From Pacificibacter marinus (GTDB lineage Bacteria; Pseudomonadota; Alphaproteobacteria; Rhodobacterales; Rhodobacteraceae): a stretch of DNA of 64,000 nt. Positions 43,679 through 52,918 of the stretch are shown here, in pieces; the first letter of the stretch is position 1, and every line of letters starts with the position of its first letter. The translations under genes and the position numbers were made by a program. Below the pieces are notes generated by a model. The model saw nothing but the letters and a program-made list of their open reading frames with translations, searched no databases and was not told the origin of the DNA. The stretch lies in the NCBI RefSeq assembly GCF_018860665.1, contig NZ_JAHKPK010000025.1, forward strand, positions 162,279 to 226,278, in the 5' to 3' direction.

Positions 43679-44635
43679 ATGCAACCAGCCCCCTTTTTCG
43701 AACAGGTTTGTGATGGCCCCAAAGGCGGCCACGCTTATTGGTTGACCACCAGTGATGGGCTACGCATTCGCGCGGGCGTTTGGCCGCATGCTGGCGATAC
43801 CCAAGGTGCAGATAAAACCAAAGGCACTGTGTTCATCTTGCCGGGGCGGACCGAATGTGTGGAAAAGTATGGGCGCGCGGCGACAGATTTGGCCGCAAGA
43901 GGCTATGCCTCTTTGGCGATTGATTGGCGCGGGCAAGGCATAGCGGATCGCATGTTGCCTGATCGCAGCATCGGTCATGTGAACCATTTTGATGATTACC
44001 AATTGGATATGGCCGCCGTGCTCAATATGGCGCGCGACCTCGATTTGCCCAAACCTTGGTTCATGATCGGACATTCCATGGGCGGGGCCATTGGTCTGCA
44101 TGCGCTGTTTGAAGGCGCGCCCTTTGAAGCTGCCAGTTTTTCGGCCCCAATGTGGGGCATTGGGCTGACGACCGTGCAAAAGGCAATGTTGCGGTTCTTG
44201 GCCCCCATTTTGACCTTGCTCAACATGGATTGCAAACGCGCGCCGGGCACCAAAAGCGACACCTATATGATGGTACAAGATTTCAAAGGGAACGTGCTCA
44301 CCCGTGACGCTGATATGTATGCCTATATGCGCGCACAAGTCGCAGCAGAACCTGATTTGGGACTTGGCGGCCCCTCCACACGCTGGGTCTGCGAATCCAT
44401 TGCTGAGAACAGGCATATCGACATGCTTACATCCCCCGATGTGCCAGCTCTATGCTTTCTGGGTCTAGACGAATCCATCGTCAACACAGATGCGGTGCGG
44501 TCCCGCATGGCACGCTGGCCGCGCGGCGAACTGGTTGAAGTGCCAAAAGGCCAGCACGAGATCCCTATGGAAGTGCCTGAAACCCGCAAAATATTCTTTG
44601 ATCGGTCTTGCGCGCTGTTCGACGCCAATCTGTAA
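43679..44635 (+). CDS. alpha/beta hydrolase, lysophospholipase/monoacylglycerol-lipase type
   Basis: 318 residues from the ATG at 43679. The fold is clear: GTVFILPGRTECVEKYGRAA near the oxyanion region, SLAIDWRGQGIADR, the nucleophile elbow GHSMGG with Ser133, an acid in FLGLDESIVNTDA and the catalytic His in PKGQHEIPME. The RTECVEKY segment is typical of PldB-like lysophospholipases. It probably cleaves an acyl ester of a glycerolipid on the cytoplasmic side. Upstream Met codons would add 19 residues without similarity. Confidence 0.88.
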   Translation: MQPAPFFEQVCDGPKGGHAYWLTTSDGLRIRAGVWPHAGDTQGADKTKGTVFILPGRTECVEKYGRAATDLAARGYASLAIDWRGQGIADRMLPDRSIGHVNHFDDYQLDMAAVLNMARDLDLPKPWFMIGHSMGGAIGLHALFEGAPFEAASFSAPMWGIGLTTVQKAMLRFLAPILTLLNMDCKRAPGTKSDTYMMVQDFKGNVLTRDADMYAYMRAQVAAEPDLGLGGPSTRWVCESIAENRHIDMLTSPDVPALCFLGLDESIVNTDAVRSRMARWPRGELVEVPKGQHEIPMEVPETRKIFFDRSCALFDANL

Positions 44636-44790
44636 TCCCCCGCCCCTGAGACAGTAGCCCTGCCCTATGCGGCGCATCAAGGCGGCAAGCCTGACAAAAT
44701 TTGTGATGGTCTTCAATCTCTTGACCTCAACGGGTTGCAAACCGGTGCGCTGCATCCCTAAGTGTTGAGCATAGGAACAGGAGAATTTTC

Positions 44791-46662
44791 ATGCGTTTCA
44801 GCAATACATCCGCCCTTCGTGCTCACGGCCCCCAAGCCCTCGACGCCCGCGCCTATGACAGCCGCGTGTTTGACGCGAACACAGGGGCGGCAACAGGCGA
44901 TTTTGGCGATCTGCCCGATTGGGACCTCAGCGACCTTTACCCTGCCGTAGATGCGCCGGAAGTGAAACGCGATCTGGATTGGCTGGAAGAGGCCTGCGTG
45001 TCTTTCGCTAAAGACTATGAGGGCAAACTGGCCGAACTTGACGGCGCTGGCATGTATGACTGCATATTACGTAATGAGCGCATCAGCCAAGTGGCGGGGC
45101 GTCTTGGGTCTTATGCGGGGCTTTTGTATTACCAAAACACTGTTGACGGCGAGCGCGCGAAATTCTTTTCCGATATCCAAGACAAGATCACCAATTTCAC
45201 AGCGCCATTGGTGTTTTTCTCACTCGAAGTAAATCGCATCCCAGATGAAACCGTCGAGGCGATGTTGCAGCACGCTGATCTAGCGCGCTACCGTCCTATT
45301 TTTGAGCGCATGCGCAAAATGCGGCCCTATCAGCTGTCTGACGAACTTGAACGCTATGAACACGACATGTCCATTGTCGGTGCCTCTGCGTGGAACAAAC
45401 TGTTTGATGAAACGGTTGCCGATCTGAAATTCACCGTGAATGGTCAAGAGCTTGGTCTTGAGGCCGCAGCCACCTTGATGTCAGACCAAAACCGCGACAC
45501 CCGCGAAGCCTCTGCCCGTGAAGTGGCCAATGTCTTGGGGCAAAACCTTAAGACATTTACCCGTGTGCACAACACGCTGGCGAAAATGGGCGATATTGAA
45601 GACAAATGGCGCGGCATGCCGACCCCGCAAACGGGCCGTCACCTGTCCAACGATGTCGAAGCCGAGGTGGTCGAGGCCCTGCGCGATGCCGTGGTCGCCG
45701 CCTACCCCAAGCTGTCGCACCGTTACTATGAATTAAAACGCAAATGGCTCGGCCTTGATAAGCTGCAAGTCTGGGACCGCAACGCGCCACTGCCCCTTGA
45801 AGACGACAAAGCCATCCAATGGGATGATGCCCGCGATATGGTGATGCAGGCCTATGCTGGGTTTCACCCGAAAATGGCCGAACTCGCCGAGCCTTTCTTT
45901 ACCAAAGGCTGGATCGATGCCGGCGTGAAAGAGGGCAAAGCCCCAGGCGCTTTCGCCCACCCGACCGTTACCGACGCGCATCCTTATGTGATGCTCAACT
46001 ACTTGGGCAAACAGCGCGATGTGATGACGCTGGCGCATGAGCTTGGCCACGGTGTGCACCAAGTGCTGGCGGCCGATCAGGGCGAATTGCTGTCATCTAC
46101 ACCATTGACCTTGGCCGAAACCGCCTCTGTCTTTGGTGAAATGCTGACCTTTCAACAACTTCTGAAAGGCGCGAAAACCCAAAACGAGCGCAAAGTCTTG
46201 CTGGCGGGCAAAGTCGAAGATTCGATCAACACTCTTGTGCGCCAAATCGCGTTTTACGATTTTGAATGCAAACTGCACGAGGCACGCAAAGGCGGCGAGC
46301 TCACATCTGACGCCATCAACGCATTGTGGATGTCTGTGCAAGGCGAAAGCCTTGGGCCTGCGTTTGAATTCATGGACGGTTATGAGACCTTCTGGTCCTA
46401 TATTCCCCACTTTGTCCATTCGCCGTTTTACGTTTACGCCTATGCCTTCGGCGATGGCCTCGTGAACGCACTTTACGCAGCTTACGTGGAAAACCCAGAC
46501 GGGTTTGAGGACAAATACTTCGACATGCTCAAAGCCGGCGGATCAAAACACCATACCGACCTTTTGGCCCCCTTCGGTCTTGACGCCTCTGACCCCAAAT
46601 TCTGGGACAAAGGTCTGTCGATGATTTCAGCGATGATCGATGAATTGGAAGCGATGGACTAA
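44791..46662 (+). CDS. pepF: M3-family oligoendopeptidase F
   Basis: A cytoplasmic zinc metallopeptidase that degrades short peptides. The 623-residue protein contains the HExxH zinc motif in LAHELGHGVHQ, with the first His at residue 416, and the downstream ETASVFGEML that supplies the third ligand. FAHPTVTDAHPYVMLNYLGK and SPFYVYAYAFGDGLVNALY are typical of the PepF clade. The ATG at 44791 follows AGGAGA. A shared bidirectional terminator lies after it. Confidence 0.96.
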   Translation: MRFSNTSALRAHGPQALDARAYDSRVFDANTGAATGDFGDLPDWDLSDLYPAVDAPEVKRDLDWLEEACVSFAKDYEGKLAELDGAGMYDCILRNERISQVAGRLGSYAGLLYYQNTVDGERAKFFSDIQDKITNFTAPLVFFSLEVNRIPDETVEAMLQHADLARYRPIFERMRKMRPYQLSDELERYEHDMSIVGASAWNKLFDETVADLKFTVNGQELGLEAAATLMSDQNRDTREASAREVANVLGQNLKTFTRVHNTLAKMGDIEDKWRGMPTPQTGRHLSNDVEAEVVEALRDAVVAAYPKLSHRYYELKRKWLGLDKLQVWDRNAPLPLEDDKAIQWDDARDMVMQAYAGFHPKMAELAEPFFTKGWIDAGVKEGKAPGAFAHPTVTDAHPYVMLNYLGKQRDVMTLAHELGHGVHQVLAADQGELLSSTPLTLAETASVFGEMLTFQQLLKGAKTQNERKVLLAGKVEDSINTLVRQIAFYDFECKLHEARKGGELTSDAINALWMSVQGESLGPAFEFMDGYETFWSYIPHFVHSPFYVYAYAFGDGLVNALYAAYVENPDGFEDKYFDMLKAGGSKHHTDLLAPFGLDASDPKFWDKGLSMISAMIDELEAMD

Positions 46663-46690
46663 ACCCACGCGGAAAGTGTTAACATCAGAA

Positions 46691-46722
46691 AAAAAGCCCC
46701 GCCAAATTTGGTGGGGCTTTTT
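46691..46722. terminator. bidirectional terminator between pepF and GFA gene
   Basis: A stem of AAAAAGCCCCGCCAAA against TTTGGTGGGGCTTTTT, with T-runs on both strands, lies between two convergent genes and overlaps the last base of the GFA gene. Confidence 0.92.
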
Positions 46723-47168
46723 CAGTTTGAGATGTCGTCGATCTGGAAGGCCTCAAAACGCAACACACCTGCAAGGCGCGGTCCCGCTTTGGTATCGCTG
46801 GTATGATGTTTCACCCCATCGAGTACTTCGATTTCTTTGAAATCAAAGGGGCTCACCCCGTCCAGGCAGGCGACATTGACCCCAAATTCATTGGGGTTCG
46901 AGCGCCTTTGGTGGTGGGTGTAAATCCCACATTTTGAACAAAAGTAATGCTTCGCGGCTTTCGTGTTGAATTGGTACAGCGTCAGGGCGTCTTGGCCTTG
47001 CAAGAAATTGATCCCGTCCAAATTGGCTGACACGGCCACCGCACCGCGCATGGCACAAATCGAACAGGTGCACCGTCGCGCCGACGCAAACCCTTCGGGC
47101 AAAGTCACGTCGAACTGAACCGTTCCGCAATGGCAAGATGCGTGAAAGGTCTCGGGCTTACCCGCCAT
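46722..47168 (-). CDS. GFA-family zinc protein
   Basis: 148 residues of the GFA (glutathione-dependent formaldehyde-activating) family. Zinc ligands appear as CHCG near residue 12, CTCSIC in the middle and CSKCG later, matching the family's pattern. True S-(hydroxymethyl)glutathione synthase activity is doubtful for most members, so the function is open. It starts next to the stop of the DUF4389 gene upstream, suggesting co-transcription. Confidence 0.9.
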   Translation of the reverse strand: MAGKPETFHASCHCGTVQFDVTLPEGFASARRCTCSICAMRGAVAVSANLDGINFLQGQDALTLYQFNTKAAKHYFCSKCGIYTHHQRRSNPNEFGVNVACLDGVSPFDFKEIEVLDGVKHHTSDTKAGPRLAGVLRFEAFQIDDISN

Positions 47169-47486
47169 TTAATCCAGCTCCGTCCAAGGCCAAGGTTTGA
47201 CCTCGCTGGCTGCCGTTTGATAGCGGATGGCTTTGGCCATCCAAATGCCCAAATCGGTGCCCAGTTCTGCGATTCGGGGGTTGGGGCTGCCTTTTCCAAG
47301 CACCACAAACACCAGTTGCAACAATGTCAGCAGGACCAAAAGTGTCTTGGACAGACTGATCATGATCGCGATGAGGATCATGAAAAAAATCCGATGAAAG
47401 ATGTTTTCTTCAAGATGTTCAGGCATTTTGGGCGTCATGTTTTCAAGGTCGGGCATCACGTCGTCAAATTCATGTGGGTCGGCCAT
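47169..47486 (-). CDS. DUF4389 membrane protein
   Basis: 105 residues. An acidic N-terminus (MPDLENMTPKMPEHLEENIF) leads to one long or two short membrane helices at about 33-62, then the DUF4389 pattern LGTDLGIWMAKAIRYQTAAS with PWPW near the end. Function is unknown. It sits between a Gfo/Idh/MocA oxidoreductase gene two bases upstream and the GFA gene, so the three form one short operon. Confidence 0.8.
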   Translation of the reverse strand: MADPHEFDDVMPDLENMTPKMPEHLEENIFHRIFFMILIAIMISLSKTLLVLLTLLQLVFVVLGKGSPNPRIAELGTDLGIWMAKAIRYQTAASEVKPWPWTELD

Positions 47487-47488
47487 GT

Positions 47489-48490
47489 TTAATCCTTTAA
47501 GCTTCGCGCGGCTTTATCCGCTTTGAAAACAGCGTCTATCATCGCTTGTGTGCCACGCGCGTCTTCCAAGGTCCAAGGATAATCGGCATGGGCGGATGTC
47601 CCTGCACGCACAGTTGCACAGAAATTTTCAACTTGGGTTATATAGTGGTTCTGCCCAGTGAAATGTTCAACCATTTCATTGTTCGATGTATCCGTCAGAT
47701 GCAGTCGCGTTGGGCCGAATAGATTGGCGTTGAATGGCGTCTCCATCGTCAACACGCCTGTGTCGCCATGAAAGCGCACCTCTTGTGCGGGACACATCCG
47801 CATCGAGGTCAGCGCATGATAGGAAAACGTGTCAAATTGCGCGTTTACTTCGGCGACAACATCCACATCATTTTCATAGCGAATATTGGTATGCGTGATC
47901 GTGCGCGGCTCTTGCTCTGTCGCCCAACGCGCAGCTCCGTAAGTGTAGACGCCAATATCGCGTATAGACCCGCCACCCGTTTCAGGGCGATTGCGAATGT
48001 TATCCATGTCACTGTTGTTATACGAAAAAACAGCTTCGACATGCATCACGGTGCCAATAGCGCCCTCGGCCAAAAGCTGTTTGGCTCGACTCCATTGCGG
48101 ATGATGCACGATCATATAGGCCTCGGCACACATGAGCCCTGTCTTGTCGCGCAGGGCAATCAGATCATCGATCTGTTCCGCCGTCATCGCGATGGGTTTT
48201 TCCGTCAATACATGTTTGCCAGAACGCATCGCTTTGAGCGTCCAATCCACATGAATGTGATTGGGCAACGGCACATAGACCGCATCGATATCATCGCGCG
48301 CAAGTAAGGCATCATAGTCGGTCTCGACCTCAAGCTGAGGGCAAAAGCTTTGAAACCCCTCAGCTTTGGCAGGGTCTGAGGTGGCCAATGCCACAAGCTG
48401 CGCACCCTCTGCACTATGTATCGCCCGTGCCATATGTTTTTTGGCAAAATTCGCGGCACCCAAGATGCCCCACCGGATCGGTTTGCTCAT
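47489..48490 (-). CDS. Gfo/Idh/MocA-family oxidoreductase
   Basis: 333 residues: an N-terminal NAD(P)-binding Rossmann domain (IRWGILGAANFAKKHMARAI) and EKPIAMTAEQ containing the conserved Lys, followed by the alpha/beta substrate domain with GGGSIRDIGVYTYGAARWA. Such enzymes oxidise sugars, inositols or related alcohols; the substrate cannot be read from the sequence. It is the first gene of the three-gene unit ending with the GFA protein. Confidence 0.92.
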   Translation of the reverse strand: MSKPIRWGILGAANFAKKHMARAIHSAEGAQLVALATSDPAKAEGFQSFCPQLEVETDYDALLARDDIDAVYVPLPNHIHVDWTLKAMRSGKHVLTEKPIAMTAEQIDDLIALRDKTGLMCAEAYMIVHHPQWSRAKQLLAEGAIGTVMHVEAVFSYNNSDMDNIRNRPETGGGSIRDIGVYTYGAARWATEQEPRTITHTNIRYENDVDVVAEVNAQFDTFSYHALTSMRMCPAQEVRFHGDTGVLTMETPFNANLFGPTRLHLTDTSNNEMVEHFTGQNHYITQVENFCATVRAGTSAHADYPWTLEDARGTQAMIDAVFKADKAARSLKD

Positions 48491-48540
48491 GATCGTTCTC
48501 CTATAGGCTTTGAACAGACCATTGCAGAGCGCGTCTCAAA

Positions 48541-48568
48541 GGAAAAGGGGCGGCATTCACCACCCCTT
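48541..48568 (-). terminator. terminator after rpoH
   Basis: On the minus strand AAGGGGTGG/CCGCCCCTT with a six-base loop is followed by TTCC. It lies 36 bases after the rpoH stop. The T-tract is short. Confidence 0.65.
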
Positions 48569-48604
48569 TGCAAAATATGACCACAGGTCAAAAATACCAC
48601 GCGG

Positions 48605-49501
48605 TTACGCGTCTTCGAACACGCCACTTTCAACAGCGAGCTCTTTCATACGCGCCTGAAGTTTCTCGAACGCGCGCACTTCGATCTGGCGGATGCGTTC
48701 GCGTGACACTGAGTATTGTTCTGACAAGGCCTCAAGCGTCACGGGTTTGTCTTCCAAACGGCGCTGGGTGAGAATGTCTTTTTCACGATCATTCAGCGCA
48801 TCCATCGCCTGCATCAGCAAGACATGACGGCTTTCCATTTCATCCTTGGCCTCGTAATCGCCAGCTTGATCCATGCTCTCGTCTTCAAGCCAGTCTTGCC
48901 ATTGTGCAGTGCTGCCGTCTTCTGAACCCACTGTGGCATTCAAAGACGCATCCCCACCCGACAGGCGACGGTTCATCGAAATCACTTCGTCCTCTGTCAC
49001 ACTTAAATCTGTCGCGATACGTTTGACGTGATCAGGATGCAGATCGCCATCTTCCAAAGCCCCAATACGGTTTTTGGCTTTGCGCAGATTGAAGAACAAT
49101 TTCTTTTGCGCAGATGTGGTGCCCAATTTCACAAGGCTCCATGAGCGCAGCACATATTCTTGGATAGAAGCGCGAATCCACCACATCGCGTAGGTGGAGA
49201 GGCGAAAGCCTTTTTCAGGGTCAAAGCGTTTCACCGCCTGCATCAAGCCCACATTGGCCTCAGACACAACTTCGGCCTGTGGCAAACCGTATCCACGGTA
49301 GCCCATAGCGATTTTAGCCGCCAAGCGCAGGTGAGAGGTCACAAGACGGTGCGCGGCACCGCTGTCTTCGTGATCGACCCAGCGCTTGGCCAGCATGTAT
49401 TCTTCTTCCGGTTCCAGCATGGGGAACTTGCGGATTTCTTGCATGTAGCGGTTGAGGCCCTGTTCGGGACTCGGGGCAGGCAGATTGGTATAGTTACTCA
49501 T
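48605..49501 (-). CDS. rpoH: RpoH, heat-shock sigma factor (sigma-32)
   Basis: 298 residues from the ATG at 49501. Region 2 is clear (LVTSHLRLAAKIAMGYRGYG and FRLSTYAMWWIRASIQEYVL), as is the RpoH-specific box QRKLFFNLR-like stretch TSAQKKLFFNLRKAKNRIG. Region 4 ends YSVSRERIRQIEVRAFEKLQ. In Rhodobacterales there are often two RpoH paralogs with roles in heat and oxidative stress, including transcription of the DUF1127-CcsR unit. Which paralog this is cannot be told here. A possible self-regulated promoter lies upstream. Confidence 0.95.
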   Translation of the reverse strand: MSNYTNLPAPSPEQGLNRYMQEIRKFPMLEPEEEYMLAKRWVDHEDSGAAHRLVTSHLRLAAKIAMGYRGYGLPQAEVVSEANVGLMQAVKRFDPEKGFRLSTYAMWWIRASIQEYVLRSWSLVKLGTTSAQKKLFFNLRKAKNRIGALEDGDLHPDHVKRIATDLSVTEDEVISMNRRLSGGDASLNATVGSEDGSTAQWQDWLEDESMDQAGDYEAKDEMESRHVLLMQAMDALNDREKDILTQRRLEDKPVTLEALSEQYSVSRERIRQIEVRAFEKLQARMKELAVESGVFEDA

Positions 49502-49551
49502 TGTTCGGGTCACTCCCATGTCGAATGCCTAATGTTACAGGCGTTAACATG

Positions 49552-49581
49552 CAAATAGGTCTACGGTTATAGCGGTTCAAG
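49552..49581 (-). promoter_or_regulatory. candidate RpoH-type promoter of rpoH
   Basis: On the minus strand CTTGAA is followed, 16 bases later, by CCTATTTG, resembling the CTTGAA and CCCATnT-like elements of RpoH promoters in alphaproteobacteria. It lies about 50 bases ahead of the rpoH start. The match is partial. Confidence 0.3.
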
Positions 49582-49737
49582 GGTTCGCGAGGCAAAAAGT
49601 TGTTTTTTGTTCGCTACCATCAATCTTTATACGAAAGATGAACCCATTTCTGTCGGTGGTCTAGCGATAGAATGCCAGATCACACCAATGTGCACAATTG
49701 CTACAACCCTGCCCCAAACGCGCAGACAGCGTGCATA

Positions 49738-50775
49738 TTAGCGCAAGCCCTCAATCAGATCATGCATATCGCTGGGCAAAGGGGCCTCGAAACGAATGTT
49801 TTCTTCGGTCACAGGATGTACAAACCCCAAAACAGCCGCGTGCAAAGCCTGACGCGGAAAGGCCGCGATGGCCTCTAGTGACGCCTCAGAAATCCCAGCC
49901 TTATGCGACAGTTTGCGCTTGCCGCCATAGGTTTGATCCCCGATCAAGCCGTGCCCTGCGTGGGTCATATGCACACGAATTTGGTGCGTGCGCCCTGTTT
50001 CCAGCCAACATTCCACCAAGGTCAGCTGATGCGGCAGGCCGTATTGTTCCAACACGCGCGCACGGGTGATGGCGTGACGGCCTTCAGAAAAGGACACAGC
50101 TTGTTTTTGCCGATCCGTCTTGTGACGCCCCAGCATGGTGGTGATGCGCATGATGTTCGAGCCTTCGAAGCTCACGCCTTTGACACCGCGCAGGCGCGGA
50201 TCCATCACATCGGGCATACCGTAAACCAGCGCTGTGTATTTGCGCTCTACTGTGTGTTTCTCAAATTGTTTCGCCAAGCCTTGGTGGGCCATATCGCTTT
50301 TGGCCACCACAAGCAAACCCGAGGTGTCTTTATCGATACGGTGCACAATACCGGGGCGTTTTTCGCCACCAATACCTGATAGGCTGTCACCGCAATGATG
50401 CATCAGCGCATTGACCAAAGTGCCAGAGGGTGAACCGGGGGCAGGATGCACCACCATGCCCACAGGTTTGTTGATCACCACCAAATGCTCATCTTCAAAA
50501 ATGATATCCAGCGGAATATCTTCGGCCACCAAGTGACTGTCCACGGGTTGCTCGACAGTGATCACCACCGATGCCCCCTCGGCAATCTTGGCCTTTTGAT
50601 CCAGCGCAGGCTTGCCATTGACCACAACAGACCCGTCCGCGATCAATTTCGCCAAACGCGACCGCGATAGGTTCGCATCCGCTGGCACATCACGCGCAAT
50701 CGCCTTATCAAGACGGTTAGGCGGGTTTTCCGCGATGGTAAATTCAACGGTGATAAGTGGAGCGCTAAGAGACAT
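49738..50775 (-). CDS. rluD: RluD-type 23S rRNA pseudouridine synthase
   Basis: 345 residues from the ATG at 50775. An S4-like N-domain (RLDKAIARDVPADANLSRSR) precedes the catalytic RluA-family domain with GIVHRIDKDTSGLLVVAKS, in which Asp is the nucleophile, and GRTHQIRVHMTHAGHGLIGD later. RluD makes pseudouridines in helix 69 of 23S rRNA. Its start codon overlaps the start of the divergent DUF6476 gene. An in-frame extension to 51051 runs through that gene and is rejected. Confidence 0.94.
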   Translation of the reverse strand: MSLSAPLITVEFTIAENPPNRLDKAIARDVPADANLSRSRLAKLIADGSVVVNGKPALDQKAKIAEGASVVITVEQPVDSHLVAEDIPLDIIFEDEHLVVINKPVGMVVHPAPGSPSGTLVNALMHHCGDSLSGIGGEKRPGIVHRIDKDTSGLLVVAKSDMAHQGLAKQFEKHTVERKYTALVYGMPDVMDPRLRGVKGVSFEGSNIMRITTMLGRHKTDRQKQAVSFSEGRHAITRARVLEQYGLPHQLTLVECWLETGRTHQIRVHMTHAGHGLIGDQTYGGKRKLSHKAGISEASLEAIAAFPRQALHAAVLGFVHPVTEENIRFEAPLPSDMHDLIEGLR

Positions 50776-51112
50776 GATTGATCCGGTACAGGGCGACCTA
50801 AAGAGCGTGGACGCGAGAATTGACCCAAAAGCGATGGCAGGGCTCACGCTGATGCGCAGGCTTGTCACATCGCTCTTGGTGGTGATGATTTTGGGGTTCC
50901 TACTCCTGATCGGCCTGCTTGTCACCCGTTTCCCCACGATGGACGCCTCTGTCAGCTTTGATTTGCCTGAAAACATCGCCCTGCCCGCCGGTGCCACCGC
51001 ACAGAACTTTACCCGCGGTGCCGATTGGGTGGCGATTGTCACAACAGACAATCAGATTTTGATCTTTGATGCGACCTCAGGTGCGTTGCGCCAGACTGTT
51101 GAGATTGAGTAG
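50774..51112 (+). CDS. DUF6476-type single-pass membrane protein
   Basis: 112 residues with one membrane helix at about 30-50 (LVTSLLVVMILGFLLLIGLL). The C-terminal half is likely periplasmic, with FPTMDASVSFDLPENIALP and QILIFDATSGALRQTVEIE. This resembles DUF6476, a family I know from Rhodobacterales beside rluD. If the first ATG is right, its start overlaps that of rluD on the other strand; a Met at 50834 would leave a normal gap. Function is unknown. Confidence 0.75.
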   Translation: MIDPVQGDLKSVDARIDPKAMAGLTLMRRLVTSLLVVMILGFLLLIGLLVTRFPTMDASVSFDLPENIALPAGATAQNFTRGADWVAIVTTDNQILIFDATSGALRQTVEIE

Positions 51113-51259
51113 CACGCGAGCGGCATGACGCCTCTGGCCATAAGAATGCACTGGGCCGCGTTGCGGTTCGCAATTTGCGATGACTTGGCAATTCCAGCTC
51201 AAAACGGACCTGAATGCGGCGCAGAGCCAACTGAAGGTTTGATTTTTCCGCGAAGATAG

Positions 51260-51409
51260 GGTTTATGTGATCCCAATAGCGTAAGGACCCGGTGAGAGCC
51301 CGGGTGGCTCTTCCGGCCGCTGATCCGCCGGACAACCCTGATAACTCCCAATATATACCGCAGACCGTCTCGTGAAAGACGTTCGTGCGCAGGGTAATGG
51401 ACTGACTAT
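51260..51409 (+). ncRNA. structured 5' leader of the SulP transporter gene (riboswitch-like)
   Basis: Three hairpins lie in a row: ACCCGG/CCGGGT (51287-51305), CCGGC/GCCGG (51313-51331), and an outer stem ACCCTG (51335-51340) with CAGGGT (51390-51395) that encloses CGTCT/AGACG (51366-51381). The outer stem's AGGG is 15 bases before the ATG, so folding could affect ribosome access. It does not match the riboswitch consensus sequences I can recall. Alphaproteobacterial motifs upstream of sulP genes, such as sul1 and nhaA-II, are candidates to test. Confidence 0.5.
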
Positions 51410-52906
51410 ATGATCTCAATTTCTGACTACCGACAGCAATGGTTCGGCAATATTCGTGGCGATGTGCTTGCGGGTACCGTCGTGGCGCTGGCGCTTATCC
51501 CCGAAGCCATCGCATTCTCTATTATCGCAGGCGTGGACCCCAAGGTGGGTTTATATGCCTCCTTTTCCATTGCCGTGTTGATCGCCTTTACGGGCGGACG
51601 GCCAGGCATGATTTCGGCGGCGACGGCGGCCACTGCCGTCTTGATGGTCACGCTTGTAAAGGATTACGGGCTTGAATATCTCTTGGCGGCAACCGTTCTT
51701 GCGGGCCTCTTGCAAATCGGGGCGGGGCTTTTGAAGCTCGGGCGCTTTATGCGTTACGTGTCGAAATCGGTGATGACCGGCTTTGTGAATGCCTTGGCGA
51801 TTCTCATTTTCATGGCGCAGCTGCCAGAATTGAATCCAAGCACCCCCGGCGTGACTTGGCTGACATATGTCCTTGTGGCGGCAGGCCTTGCCATCATCTA
51901 TCTCTTTCCTCGGATCACCACGACCATTCCCTCGCCTCTGGTTACCATCATCGTGCTGACCGTGGTGGTTCTGACGATGGGCTGGGATGTCAGAACGGTG
52001 GGCGATATGGGCGCACTTCCCGATACCCTGCCCTTTTTCCTGATCCCCGATATCCCATTGACCATAGAGACGCTGTTGATCATCTTTCCCTATTCCGCTG
52101 CCGTTGCTGTGGTGGGGCTGCTGGAGAGCCTGATGACCCAGAATATTGTTGACGATCTGACGGACACCAAATCCAACCGAAACCAAGAATGTATAGGTCA
52201 GGGCATCGCCAATACCTGTACGGGGTTTATTGGCGGCATGGCGGGATGTGCCATGATCGGCCAGTCGATCATCAACGTAAAGTCTGGCGGTCGCGGACGT
52301 CTATCGGCCTTTATCGCTGGCGTTGTTTTATTGATTCTGGTCGTCGGCCTCGGTGGCCTTGTGGCGCGTATCCCGATGCCCGCATTGGTCGCGATCATGA
52401 TCATGGTGTCTATCGGCACCTTCTCGTGGTCATCTATCAAGGCGCTCAAAGTACACCCGCGCTCCTCCTCTATCGTGATGATCGCAACTGTCGTCACAGT
52501 GGTCTACACACATAACCTCGCCATTGGTGTTTTGGTGGGTGTATTGTTGTCCGGCATCTTCTTTGCTGGCAAGATCGCGCAACTTTTCCGCATCACATCG
52601 ACCTTGTCGGACGATGGCCGCCACCGCAGCTATGTGCTCGAAGGTCAGCTATTCTATGGCTCAGCCGAGGATTTTGCCGATGCCTTTGATCTCCGCGAGG
52701 CACTGGACCGTGTCACCATCGACGTAAGTCGCGCCCATATTTGGGATATCAGCTCGGTTCAGGCGCTGGACATGGCCATTTTGAAGTTCCGCCGAGAAGG
52801 CGCAGAGGTCGAGGTTGTGGGCATGAACGCTGCAACGGAAACGCTCGTCGATAAGCTTGCCATACATGACAAGCCCGGCGCGATGGACAAGTTGATGGGA
52901 CACTGA
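51410..52906 (+). CDS. SulP-family anion transporter with STAS domain
   Basis: 498 residues: a membrane domain of about 10-14 helices ([20 protein letters not shown] at the start, then [20 protein letters not shown] in a central loop) and a C-terminal STAS domain with [20 protein letters not shown]. SulP members carry sulfate, bicarbonate or other anions. The short type with the conserved [13 protein letters not shown] loop resembles BicA-like bicarbonate transporters. The substrate is uncertain. A universal stress protein gene follows 12 bases later. Confidence 0.9.
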   Translation: MISISDYRQQWFGNIRGDVLAGTVVALALIPEAIAFSIIAGVDPKVGLYASFSIAVLIAFTGGRPGMISAATAATAVLMVTLVKDYGLEYLLAATVLAGLLQIGAGLLKLGRFMRYVSKSVMTGFVNALAILIFMAQLPELNPSTPGVTWLTYVLVAAGLAIIYLFPRITTTIPSPLVTIIVLTVVVLTMGWDVRTVGDMGALPDTLPFFLIPDIPLTIETLLIIFPYSAAVAVVGLLESLMTQNIVDDLTDTKSNRNQECIGQGIANTCTGFIGGMAGCAMIGQSIINVKSGGRGRLSAFIAGVVLLILVVGLGGLVARIPMPALVAIMIMVSIGTFSWSSIKALKVHPRSSSIVMIATVVTVVYTHNLAIGVLVGVLLSGIFFAGKIAQLFRITSTLSDDGRHRSYVLEGQLFYGSAEDFADAFDLREALDRVTIDVSRAHIWDISSVQALDMAILKFRREGAEVEVVGMNAATETLVDKLAIHDKPGAMDKLMGH

Positions 52907-52918
52907 GGGAGGATCATT

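Noticed and set aside
50776-51051. N-terminal extension of rluD
   Set aside because: The family start aligns with the ATG at 50775 and the extension is antisense to the DUF6476 gene.
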